Of a DNA stretch of 64,000 bases, positions 56,358 to 64,000 are shown in pieces. The position numbers and the translations under genes are program-made. The stretch is taken from positions 186,001-250,000 of the forward strand of contig NZ_CP064955.1 of NCBI RefSeq assembly GCF_011038645.2. The letters run 5' to 3'. How positions within the stretch are numbered: position 1 is the stretch's first letter; each line of letters starts with the position of its first letter. The stretch is from Corynebacterium qintianiae (GTDB lineage: Bacteria; Actinomycetota; Actinomycetes; Mycobacteriales; Mycobacteriaceae). Below the pieces are notes generated by a model. That model made no database searches and was not told where the DNA came from. It was given only the letters and a program-made list of their open reading frames with translations.

Positions 56358-56825
56358 GTGGCAGGTATGTTCCCCACGGTGGTGGGAGATAGCGACGACC
56401 CCAACCGCCGCTACACGGCGCACACGGGGGACACCTGGCCTCCCGCGCTGCGCACCTCCTACTGGCTTGTCATGGGGGCCGCGCTGTTGATGCTGGTCAC
56501 GGGGATGATGCTCTTGTCCGCAGGGTTCCCCGAAGGGGCCGACGAGCAGTTTCGGGGCCCCTTCATGCGCAACATGCGGGTCACCGCTTTCGGCAACCTG
56601 GTTCTCGCGCTGTGCCTCGCAGTCGCCGCCTCGCAGTTCCCGAACGGGACCAAGGGTGCGCGCCCGTGGGCGTCGGCGTTCATCGCCGGGGCCGTGTTTG
56701 TCAACATCGTCGCGTTTATCATCCAGGTGGCCTCGTGGGCCTCGTTTGCCATCGTGGTCCTGCTGACCTTCGCTCTCTTCTTTATGTTCCGGCCGGCGTC
56801 GAACCAGTTCGTGGAGCGGGCGTGA
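56358..56825 (+). CDS. small membrane protein in the hem cluster
   Basis: 155 codons from GTG, 6 bp after the preceding stop. Four hydrophobic segments (SYWLVMGAALLMLVTGMMLL, VTAFGNLVLALCLAVAAS, AFIAGAVFVNIVAFIIQVASW, FAIVVLLTFALFFMF). No motif recognised. The stop overlaps the P-type ATPase start by 4 bp, so translation is coupled to it. Confidence 0.75.
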   Translation: MAGMFPTVVGDSDDPNRRYTAHTGDTWPPALRTSYWLVMGAALLMLVTGMMLLSAGFPEGADEQFRGPFMRNMRVTAFGNLVLALCLAVAASQFPNGTKGARPWASAFIAGAVFVNIVAFIIQVASWASFAIVVLLTFALFFMFRPASNQFVERA

Positions 56826-59380
56826 GAGACGAGCTCGCGAAGTCAATCGCGGAGGCTCGCCAGGCCGCGATCACGGCGGGCTTCGACCCAGACACCCCGC
56901 ACGAGATGGGGGAGGAGGCCGAGAACCAGCCGCGCACCTCGTACGCCTTCGAGCTCAGCGGCCTGGAGGATGCCCCACAGCTGCGCGGCATCGAGGAGGC
57001 GCTCGAGCGTATCGACGGCGTGTCCGCACGCTTGGTTTACCCCACATCGACAGCATGGGTGACTGCCCCGGAGTCGATGGACCCGGCCCGTATCACGTCC
57101 GTTATCGCGGAGTTCGGTGTGAGGGCGGAAATGTCTGATTCGACGCTGCGGCGCCGCGCTGTAGGCCGCCGCTCCACGGAGCACCCGCTGCCGCGGCGCG
57201 GCACGCGCGGGATGACGGGCCGGATGCGCCGGTTGCGCAAGTTCGAGGAGCTGTCCCTGAGCGAGAAACGCGCGGCAGGTTTCATGCGTGACGGCACCGT
57301 GCGCGGCAACTCGTCGTACGCGGACGTTCTCTTCACCGCGCGCGACCTGGTCACCCCGCTGCGCATGTGGGTCGCGGTGCTGCTCACCATTCCGGTGCTG
57401 GTGATGAGCTACTTCGTCCAGGCCCAGTTCGACGGGTGGCAGTGGGTGTGCCTCGCCCTGGCGACGCCGGTGGCCCTGTGGTGCGCGTGGCCCTTCCACC
57501 GGGCGATGGCCGGCGGTGTGCGGCGCGGCATCTCAGCCCTGGACGGCGCCAGCTCAATCGCAGTCATCGCCTCCTACCTGTGGGCCGTCGGCGCGCTGCT
57601 GTTCACCAGGGCGGGTGATATCGGATGGACCTCGAGCGGGGAGTGGCTGGCCTTCCGGCGCGGCGAGGGCATCGAGCTCTTCCTCGATGTGGCGTGCGGC
57701 GTGACCGCGCTGCTGCTCGTCGGGCGCTACAACTCGATCCGTGTGCGCTCCTACCTTCTGGAGGACATGGAAAAGCGCCGCCTGGATCCCAACCGCGAAT
57801 TCACCGTCATCCGCCGCGGCCGCACGTCGGGCAAGATGGACAAGGAGCTGCTTCCGGCCTCCGAGCTCAACCGCGGTGACGACGTCGTGCTGCACCCGGG
57901 CGACGTGATTCCCGTCGACGGGGACGTGGTGGGCGGCTCCTGCGTGCTGCGCAGCCCGCTTATCGACGCCCGCGAGCCGCTCGAGGCCAAAGTTGGCGCA
58001 CGCCTCTATTCCGGCGACGTGATCCAGTCCGGCCGCGTGAAGGTGCGCGTGGCCCGCACCGGTCACGCGACGCGCTGGGCCGCGGTGCACAAGTGGGTGG
58101 AGGACGCCTCGAAGCGCGAGAACGTGGCCACGATGCTCTCCACGCGGTCTGCGAGCCTGCTTATCCCGGCCGCGTACTTCATCGCCGGCGCCGATTTCCT
58201 GATATGGGCGCTCATCTCCGGAGACTTCAACAAAGCTTTCTCCACGGCCCTGGCCATCCTCGCCGTGGTCGCTCCGGTGGCGCTGGCCATTTCTCCGGCC
58301 CTGGCGCTGCGTCTCGGCATCGAGTCCGCGGCCCGCAACGGCATCCTGCTTCGCGACGGCCACACGTTCCGCGTGCTTGAAACGACCGACACCGCCGTGT
58401 TCAACCGCGTGGGCACGTTGGTCACGCCGGAAATGATTGTGGAGACGGTGACCTCCGAGCGCGGTGAGGACCCCGACATCGTCCTGCGGATCGCCTCGGT
58501 CCTCGCGCTCGAATCGGACAACCCGATGGCGCGGTCGTTGGTGAAGGCAGCCCGCGAGTCGCGCGACACGCGATCCAAGGACGCCTCGCTTCCCACGTGG
58601 ATCGAAATGACCAACGAGGTCGACAGCGCCGACGGCGAGTTTTCCGGCCGACTTACCCTGACTTTCGAAGCGGACAACGGTGAGGAACGCACCGAGGTGA
58701 TTGATGCCTCGCTGTGGCGGCCGACGGAGTTGTCGCAGCTGCGCGGCCGGCTCGCAGTGGCCGCAACCAGCGGCGGCACTCCGGTTGTGGTGCGCTGGAA
58801 AGGCAGGGACCGGGGCGTGATCACCTTCTACGACCCGGCGAAGGGCGATGCCATTGACGCGATCGAGCGGCTCGAGGACATGGGCGTGGAAACCGTCATG
58901 CTCACCCGCGACACTTACCCGGTGGCCCGGCGCTTCGCCGACTTCCTGGGCGTGTCCAACGTTCTGGCCGGGGTCCGTGCCGCCGATAAGCCGGGCGCGG
59001 TCCGCGCACTGCACACCCAGGGCGCGACAGTGGCGATGGTGGGTGACCACACAATGATGAACGTGCTGCGCGTCGCGGATGTCGGTATACTTTACGCCAG
59101 TGACAAAGTGATAGATACCCGTCTGAGCAAGGTGGAAAACAACGCCGAGGTCGTGCTCCTGCGCAACGACGTCATGGCGGTGCCGCAGCTGATGTCGCTG
59201 GCGCGCCGGGTGTGCGGCATCATCGACTCCAACATGGTGTTCGCCTGGGCTTACAACATTGTCGCCATCGCGCTGGCAGTCACGGGTGTCCTGCCGCCGA
59301 TGGGTGCGACTCTGCTGATGCTGGGCAGCACGCTCATCATCGAGGCACGCTCGGCGAGAGCGCGCCGCTTCCCGCTGTAG
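56822..59380 (+). CDS. degenerate P-type (P1B-like) ATPase homologue, probable pseudoenzyme
   Basis: 852 codons from GTG. Fold elements are kept in order: an HMA-like N-terminal region without CxxC, transmembrane helices, actuator, phosphorylation and nucleotide domains, C-terminal helices. Every signature is altered: TGES is DARE (382-385); the metal-site CPC is APV (484-486); the invariant phosphorylated Asp of DKTGTLT is Asn528 in FNRVGTLVT; GDGxNDAP is GDHTMMN (741-747). The frame is intact over 2.5 kb, so it is under selection as a protein. It therefore cannot work as a normal ion pump. Located in the hem cluster between hemB and hemE, translationally coupled to two small membrane genes. 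A structural or regulatory role is inferred. Confidence 0.88.
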   Translation: MRDELAKSIAEARQAAITAGFDPDTPHEMGEEAENQPRTSYAFELSGLEDAPQLRGIEEALERIDGVSARLVYPTSTAWVTAPESMDPARITSVIAEFGVRAEMSDSTLRRRAVGRRSTEHPLPRRGTRGMTGRMRRLRKFEELSLSEKRAAGFMRDGTVRGNSSYADVLFTARDLVTPLRMWVAVLLTIPVLVMSYFVQAQFDGWQWVCLALATPVALWCAWPFHRAMAGGVRRGISALDGASSIAVIASYLWAVGALLFTRAGDIGWTSSGEWLAFRRGEGIELFLDVACGVTALLLVGRYNSIRVRSYLLEDMEKRRLDPNREFTVIRRGRTSGKMDKELLPASELNRGDDVVLHPGDVIPVDGDVVGGSCVLRSPLIDAREPLEAKVGARLYSGDVIQSGRVKVRVARTGHATRWAAVHKWVEDASKRENVATMLSTRSASLLIPAAYFIAGADFLIWALISGDFNKAFSTALAILAVVAPVALAISPALALRLGIESAARNGILLRDGHTFRVLETTDTAVFNRVGTLVTPEMIVETVTSERGEDPDIVLRIASVLALESDNPMARSLVKAARESRDTRSKDASLPTWIEMTNEVDSADGEFSGRLTLTFEADNGEERTEVIDASLWRPTELSQLRGRLAVAATSGGTPVVVRWKGRDRGVITFYDPAKGDAIDAIERLEDMGVETVMLTRDTYPVARRFADFLGVSNVLAGVRAADKPGAVRALHTQGATVAMVGDHTMMNVLRVADVGILYASDKVIDTRLSKVENNAEVVLLRNDVMAVPQLMSLARRVCGIIDSNMVFAWAYNIVAIALAVTGVLPPMGATLLMLGSTLIIEARSARARRFPL

Positions 59381-59391
59381 ACTCCATCTTT

Positions 59392-60441
59392 ATGAGTAGA
59401 CGCGAGCTTGTCGACGCCCCCCTTATCGACGCCGCCCACGGGCGGACGCCGACCCGGACACCGGTGTGGTTCATGCGCCAGGCGGGCCGCTCGCTGCCCG
59501 AGTACCGCGAGGTGCGCGAGGGCATCGCAATGCTGGACTCCTGCTTCATGCCCGAGCTGCTCGCGGAGATCACGCTGCAGCCGGTGCGCCGCCACGACGT
59601 CGACGCCGCGATCCTGTTCTCAGACATTGTCGTGCCGCTCAAGGCGGCGGGCGTGGACGTGGAAATCGTCCCGGGCCGCGGGCCTGTGATGGCGGAGGCG
59701 GTGCGCAGTAGGGGCGACGTCGACAAGCTTCCTGTGCTCGAGGGTGACGTCGACGAGGTCGCCGAGGGCATCCGCATTATCCTCGGCGAGCTGACCGACG
59801 CGCAGGCGCTAATCGGCTTCGTGGGTGCGCCGTTCACGCTGGCCAGTTATCTCGTCGAGGGCGGGCCGTCGAAGAACCACGAGAAGACCAAGGCGATGAT
59901 GCACAGCGACCCGGCCACGTGGCACGCGCTGATGGAGAAGCTGGTCCCCACCATCGTCGCGTTCCTGCGCACACAGGTCAATGCGGGCATCGACGCGATG
60001 CAGCTGTTCGATTCCTGGGCCGGCTTCCTCACCGAGCGCGATTACCGCAGCCACGTCCTGCCGTATTCCGTTGAGATCCTGCGCTCGGTCGAGGGCGAAA
60101 TCCCGCGTATCCACTTCGGCGTGGCCACCGGCGAGTTGCTCGGCGCGATGTCCGAGGCGGGCAGCGAGGTCATGGGCGTGGATTGGCGCGTGCCGCTCGA
60201 CAGTGCGGCGAAGCGCTTCGCCTCGCCGCGGGTCCTGCAGGGCAACCTGGATCCCGCCCTCCTCTTCGCCGGCACGGACGTCGTGCGAGGTGAAGTTGCC
60301 CGCATCAAGGCGGAGGCGGCCCGTGCCGTCGCGGCCGGCGACGCGACCGGCCACATCTTCAACCTCGGCCACGGGGTCCTGCCCACCACGGACGCGGCCG
60401 CCGTCACCGAGGCCGTCGCAATCATCCACGAGGAGGACTAG
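59392..60441 (+). CDS. hemE: uroporphyrinogen decarboxylase
   Basis: 349 codons from ATG 59392. Signature PVWFMRQAGRSLPEYR (catalytic Asp region begins later), AILFSDIVVPLKAAGVDV, IGFVGAPFTLASYLVEGG and FNLGHGVLP. Converts uroporphyrinogen III to coproporphyrinogen III. It starts 11 bp after the P-type ATPase homologue and its stop overlaps the next GTG. Confidence 0.97.
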   Translation: MSRRELVDAPLIDAAHGRTPTRTPVWFMRQAGRSLPEYREVREGIAMLDSCFMPELLAEITLQPVRRHDVDAAILFSDIVVPLKAAGVDVEIVPGRGPVMAEAVRSRGDVDKLPVLEGDVDEVAEGIRIILGELTDAQALIGFVGAPFTLASYLVEGGPSKNHEKTKAMMHSDPATWHALMEKLVPTIVAFLRTQVNAGIDAMQLFDSWAGFLTERDYRSHVLPYSVEILRSVEGEIPRIHFGVATGELLGAMSEAGSEVMGVDWRVPLDSAAKRFASPRVLQGNLDPALLFAGTDVVRGEVARIKAEAARAVAAGDATGHIFNLGHGVLPTTDAAAVTEAVAIIHEED

Positions 60442-61823
60442 TGCGCATCGCAATTATTGGTGCTGGCCTGGCGGGACTTACGGCCGCTTACGAGCTGCGC
60501 GACCACTCCGTGGACGTCTACGAGGCGACGGACCGGATCGGCGGCAAGCTGCACACCGTCGCGTTCGAGGCGGGGCCCACGGACATGGGCGCCGAGGCGT
60601 TCCTCGCGCGTCGCGCCGACGCCGTGGAATTCTTCACCGAGCTCGGCCTCGCCGACTCGCTGGTGGAGCCTTCCGGCCTAGGCTCGCTCGTCTACACCGG
60701 CGGACAAGTCCGCCCGCTGCCGCGCGGAGGAGTGATGGGCATCCCGTCGTCGTCGGACCCGGTCAAGCACCTCGTCTCCGCCGAGACAGCCGCGCGTATC
60801 GACGCCGAAGCCGACGCCGCCGGATTCCCCTGGGAGGTCGGCGGCGACGTGAGCGTCGGTGCGTTGGTCCGCGAGCGCTACGGCGACGAGGTTGTCGACC
60901 GTATCGTCTCCGCGCTGCTCGGCGGCGTCTACTCCTGCTCCGCCGACGACCTTGGCCTGCGCGCTACCGTCCCGCAGCTTGCGAACGAGCTTGACCGCTT
61001 GGCCGCTGGAGGCTCGCCTGTCAACCTCTCCACCGCGGTACGGGGGCTGGAGGCCTCCCGCGCGGAGCTGCCGACCGGCCAAGGTGCGGTGTTCAACGCG
61101 TTCCGCGACGGTTACCAGGAGCTCTACGAGGCGCTGGCCGAGCACAGCGGCGCGGACATCTACGTCGACGCCTTCATCTCCGGCATTGCACGCGACGGTG
61201 AAGGCTACCGCCTCAAGGGCGGAGAAGACGTGGTGTACGACCGGGTGATCGTCGCAACGCCGGCCCCGACAACCGCGCTGCTGCTCAAGACTCTGGCCCC
61301 TGAGGCGGCCGCCGAGCTGTCCAAGGTCAAACTCGCCAACTCAGTCGTTGTGGGCATGCGCTTCGCCACGGACGAGGGGCTGCCGCAGAACTCCGGGGTT
61401 CTCGTCGCCGCCGACGAGGACGACCTGACCGCCAAGGCCTTTACTCTGTCGTCGCGCAAGTGGCCGCACCTCGCCGAGCGCGGCGGCGCCCTGGTCCGCG
61501 CCAGCTTCGGTCGCTTCGGCGACGACCTCGCGATACGCGCCGAGGAGGACGACCTGGTCGACGCCGCCCTCGACGACCTGCAGACCGCCACCGGCTTCGA
61601 CGGCCGCGCCGCCGGCTTGGAGGAGATTTACGTCCAGCGCTGGTTCGGCGGGTTGCCGCGCTTCGACGCCGCGCATCTGGCCACCGTCTCCGCGACGCAC
61701 GAGCTTCTCGACGCCTCCCCCGACGCCGCCGGAATCTTCCTCACCGGCGCCTGGGCCGGTGGCGTCGGGGTACCCGCCGTCGTCGCCCACGCCCGCGCCA
61801 CGGCTGAGGACTGCCATGACTGA
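60441..61823 (+). CDS. hemY: coproporphyrinogen/protoporphyrinogen III oxidase (HemY/CgoX)
   Basis: 460 codons from GTG at 60441, overlapping hemE by one base. Dinucleotide site IAIIGAGLAGLTAAYEL at the N-terminus, long-range motif ATDRIGGKLHT, and the C-terminal GIFLTGAWAGGVGVPAVVAHAR FAD contact. In actinobacteria this enzyme usually oxidises coproporphyrinogen III to coproporphyrin III (CgoX) in the coproporphyrin-dependent route. The gene name hemY is the traditional one. Confidence 0.93.
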   Translation: MRIAIIGAGLAGLTAAYELRDHSVDVYEATDRIGGKLHTVAFEAGPTDMGAEAFLARRADAVEFFTELGLADSLVEPSGLGSLVYTGGQVRPLPRGGVMGIPSSSDPVKHLVSAETAARIDAEADAAGFPWEVGGDVSVGALVRERYGDEVVDRIVSALLGGVYSCSADDLGLRATVPQLANELDRLAAGGSPVNLSTAVRGLEASRAELPTGQGAVFNAFRDGYQELYEALAEHSGADIYVDAFISGIARDGEGYRLKGGEDVVYDRVIVATPAPTTALLLKTLAPEAAAELSKVKLANSVVVGMRFATDEGLPQNSGVLVAADEDDLTAKAFTLSSRKWPHLAERGGALVRASFGRFGDDLAIRAEEDDLVDAALDDLQTATGFDGRAAGLEEIYVQRWFGGLPRFDAAHLATVSATHELLDASPDAAGIFLTGAWAGGVGVPAVVAHARATAEDCHD

Positions 61824-62532
61824 GTCCGGTACCCCGCGCCCCGAGGCGGAGAAAGAGTGGTGGGAAGAGGACGGCCTGCCGTGGAACACGAAGCCGACGC
61901 GTGAAGACTACTGGTGCCTCGGGTGGTTTGCCTTCGTCGGGGTCTTCGGCATGGCGATGATCCCGCTGCGCGCGTGGCTGCTGGGCCTGGACCCGCCGGT
62001 GATGCTGGCGCTGACGGGTTCGCGGATCGGCGCGGCGTCGACAGGCGCACTCGCCTCGGTAGGTGAGGCGCAGAATTGGCTGGTCTACCTGCTGATCGGC
62101 TCTGTCGTGGCCATCAAGTTCGACTGGATTTACTGGTGGGCCGGGAAACTGTGGGGCCGGGGAATGCTGGACGTGCAGGCGAACCAGTCCAAGCGCGCGG
62201 CCCGCAACATCGCCCGTGTGGAGAAGTGGGCGGTCAAACTTGGCTGGCTCGGAATTTTCCTCGCCTACCTGCCGATTCCGCTGCCCATCGCCTTCGTTGT
62301 CTTCGTGCTCGCGGGAATGACCGGCATGCCGCTGTGGAAGTTCATGCTGCTCAACTTCGTGGCCAAGACGGCGTGGTCCTTTATTTACTTCGGACTCGGT
62401 TGGCAGATCGGCGAGCCGGTCGTATTCGTCCTGGAGCAGTACGCGCGGGTGGCGAACTGGATCGCCATCGCGCTCGTGGTGGTCATCATGTTCACCGCCT
62501 TCCGCAACCAGAGCAAGAAGCGCGTGTCCTAG
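61816..62532 (+). CDS. DedA/VTT-family membrane protein
   Basis: 238 codons, ATG overlapping the hemY stop. A polar ~30-residue N-terminus is followed by several membrane helices, with [45 protein letters not shown], the F/Y-xG and re-entrant Pro-rich pattern of VTT/SNARE-associated (DedA-like) proteins. It precedes hemL in corynebacteria. Possible lipid scramblase-like role by family; substrate unknown. Confidence 0.75.
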   Translation: MTESGTPRPEAEKEWWEEDGLPWNTKPTREDYWCLGWFAFVGVFGMAMIPLRAWLLGLDPPVMLALTGSRIGAASTGALASVGEAQNWLVYLLIGSVVAIKFDWIYWWAGKLWGRGMLDVQANQSKRAARNIARVEKWAVKLGWLGIFLAYLPIPLPIAFVVFVLAGMTGMPLWKFMLLNFVAKTAWSFIYFGLGWQIGEPVVFVLEQYARVANWIAIALVVVIMFTAFRNQSKKRVS

Positions 62533-62542
62533 ACTGGTCGGC

Positions 62543-63880
62543 ATGACTGCCCAGAACTCGACGCCCACGTCCGCCAACACCGGAGCAAACACCGCGCGAT
62601 CAGCCGAGCTCTTCCAGCGAGCGCAGCAGGTCACGCCGGGAGGTGTCAACTCGCCGGTGCGGGCTTTCGGATCCGTGGGTGGCCAGACTCGCTTCATCCA
62701 GCGGGCCAGCGGGAGCCAGCTTGTCGACGTCGACGGGAACACCTACGTTGACCTGGTCAACTCCTGGGGCCCGATGCTCCACGGAAACGCTCACCCGGAC
62801 ATCGTTGAGGCTGTGCAGAAGGCCTTGGCCAACGGCCTGTCCTTCGGTGCGCCGACCGAGGCGGAGGTCGAGATCGCGCAGATGATCATCGACCGCACCT
62901 CCGTCGAGGAGGTCCGCATGGTTAACTCCGGCACCGAAGCCACCATGTCTGCGGTGCGTCTGGCCCGCGGTTACACCGGCCGGTCCAAGGTACTCAAGTT
63001 CGAGGGCTGCTACCACGGCCACGTCGACGCCCTCTTGGCCTCCGCCGGTTCCGGTCTGGCGACGTTCTCCCTGCCGGACTCCCCGGGCGTGACCGGCGCC
63101 CAGGCCGCCGACACCATTGTTGTGCCCTACAACGACCTCGACGCCGTGAAGAAAGCGTTCGCTGAGAACCCCGGTGAGATCGCCGCGGTGATCGCGGAGG
63201 CGGCCGCCGGCAACATGGGCACGGTCGCCCCGGCCGAGGGCTTCAACGCGGCATTGAAGGAGATCGCCCACGATGACGGTGCACTGCTCATCCTTGACGA
63301 GGTGATGACGGGTTTCCGAACCTCCTACTCGGGCTGGTTCGGCGTGGATGGGGTGGCCGGCGACCTCACCACCTTCGGCAAAGTTGTCTCCGGCGGGTTG
63401 CCGGCCGCGGCCTTCGGCGGCCGCCGCGACATTATGGAGAAGCTCGCCCCCAACGGCCCCGTCTACCAGGCCGGAACGCTCAGCGGCAACCCTGTGGCGA
63501 TGGCGGCGGGAATGGCGTCGCTGCGCCTCGCCAGCGAGGACATCTACCCGGTGCTGCTGCGCAACGCCGACACCCTCGAGGAACTGATCCACGCCGCACT
63601 GGATCGCGAGGGTGTGGCCCACCACGTGCAGCGGGCGTCGACAATGCTCTCGATCCGCTTCGCCGAGGGCGCGGGCGCGAACTTCGCCGATATGAAGGCC
63701 GCCGACACCTTCCGCTACCCGGCGTTCTTCCACGCGCTGCTGGACAACGGGGTCTACGCCCCGCCGAGCGCGTTCGAGACGTGGTTCGTCTCCACCGCAC
63801 TCACCGCCGACGACTTCGGCCACATCGAGCGCGCGCTCGCCATCGCTGCCAAAGCTGCCGCGGCCGGGGCGGCGGCATGA
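62543..63880 (+). CDS. hemL: glutamate-1-semialdehyde 2,1-aminomutase
   Basis: 445 codons. Class III aminotransferase: [13 protein letters not shown] start, [27 protein letters not shown] and the PLP Lys280 in [18 protein letters not shown]. Produces 5-aminolevulinate for hemB. Its stop overlaps the next ATG by 4 bp. Confidence 0.97.
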   Translation: MTAQNSTPTSANTGANTARSAELFQRAQQVTPGGVNSPVRAFGSVGGQTRFIQRASGSQLVDVDGNTYVDLVNSWGPMLHGNAHPDIVEAVQKALANGLSFGAPTEAEVEIAQMIIDRTSVEEVRMVNSGTEATMSAVRLARGYTGRSKVLKFEGCYHGHVDALLASAGSGLATFSLPDSPGVTGAQAADTIVVPYNDLDAVKKAFAENPGEIAAVIAEAAAGNMGTVAPAEGFNAALKEIAHDDGALLILDEVMTGFRTSYSGWFGVDGVAGDLTTFGKVVSGGLPAAAFGGRRDIMEKLAPNGPVYQAGTLSGNPVAMAAGMASLRLASEDIYPVLLRNADTLEELIHAALDREGVAHHVQRASTMLSIRFAEGAGANFADMKAADTFRYPAFFHALLDNGVYAPPSAFETWFVSTALTADDFGHIERALAIAAKAAAAGAAA

Positions 63881-64000
63881 CGGGGGACCGAACCACTGTC
63901 CACCTCGTCCGCCACGGCGAGGTCTACAACCCGATGAGGCTGCTCTACGGGCGCATGCCGGGTTTCCACCTCAGCGCCCGCGGCCGTTCCATGGCCGCCG
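63877..64000 (+). CDS. histidine phosphatase (phosphoglycerate mutase-like), 3' end outside window
   Basis: Only 41 codons are visible, starting with ATG that overlaps the hemL stop. [13 protein letters not shown] contains the catalytic RHG motif, and [19 protein letters not shown] matches the family substrate-lid region. In C. glutamicum a phosphoglycerate-mutase-like gene follows hemL. Substrate not deducible from the fragment. Confidence 0.88.
   Translation, partial: MTGDRTTVHLVRHGEVYNPMRLLYGRMPGFHLSARGRSMAA

Noticed and set aside
57554..59050. 498-codon minus-strand open frame
   Set aside because: Antisense of the P-type ATPase homologue; His/Arg/Gly-rich with no domain. The plus-strand frame shows the complete P-type fold order.

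Overview
The window is a GC-rich actinobacterial chromosome segment, almost certainly from a Corynebacterium. Evidence for the genus: two secreted mycolyltransferases, LGFP-repeat cell-wall proteins, mycothiol synthesis (mshA), senX3-regX3, a lpd / ramB / sdhCAB block and a hem cluster, all in the order known from C. glutamicum and relatives. No species is claimed. No tRNA, rRNA or CRISPR array was seen.

Region 1 (1-10.8 kb) is an accessory, mobile-element-rich region. It opens with the 3' part of a very large Ala-rich ALF-repeat protein that ends in a predicted HHLI/DH-type nuclease domain, followed by two small related genes that look like tandem immunity genes. A serine resolvase gene comes next; it is split by an IS21-family element (istA/istB, 6-bp target duplication) and lacks its 5' end, which is replaced by an IS6-family element whose transposase carries an early stop codon. 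Beyond that lie an LGFP-repeat secreted protein with an unrelated Cys-containing C-terminal domain (interrupted by a 1-nt frameshift), a candidate immunity gene, and an intact copy of the resolvase.

Region 2 (10.8-19.9 kb) concerns the cell envelope: a YbjN-like pair, rmlB, a Wzx-like membrane protein, a short M1 aminopeptidase, and two mycolyltransferases flanking a 36-codon gene that resembles the tiny mycolate-membrane porins. Lpd follows.

Region 3 (19.9-32.3 kb) is central metabolism: ramB divergent from the sdhCAB operon, then several conserved corynebacterial genes, a DeoC-like protein lacking the Schiff-base lysine, an LmeA-like protein and murB.

Region 4 (32.3-39.7 kb) has three paralogous acyl-CoA ligase genes on the minus strand. 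Between the second and third lies an AT-richer islet with a 5'-truncated, frameshifted LGFP-repeat protein, related to the one in region 1 but with a different C-terminus, and a different candidate immunity gene.

Region 5 (39.9-50.6 kb) holds a ParA/MinD-like ATPase, mshA, gpmA, senX3-regX3, a Cys-rich protein, ppx, proC, a BldC-type regulator, the 33-aa ribosomal protein bS22, a HAD-IB phosphatase and a thioredoxin-fold protein.

Region 6 (50.6-64 kb) is the haem cluster hemA-hemC-hemD-hemB-(three membrane genes)-hemE-hemY/cgoX-(VTT-type membrane protein)-hemL. One embedded membrane gene is a P-type ATPase homologue in which every catalytic and metal-binding motif is altered. The window ends inside a histidine-phosphatase gene.

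The most notable theme is three separate toxin-like genes with adjacent immunity candidates, two of them built on the same LGFP cell-wall-binding region with swapped C-termini.
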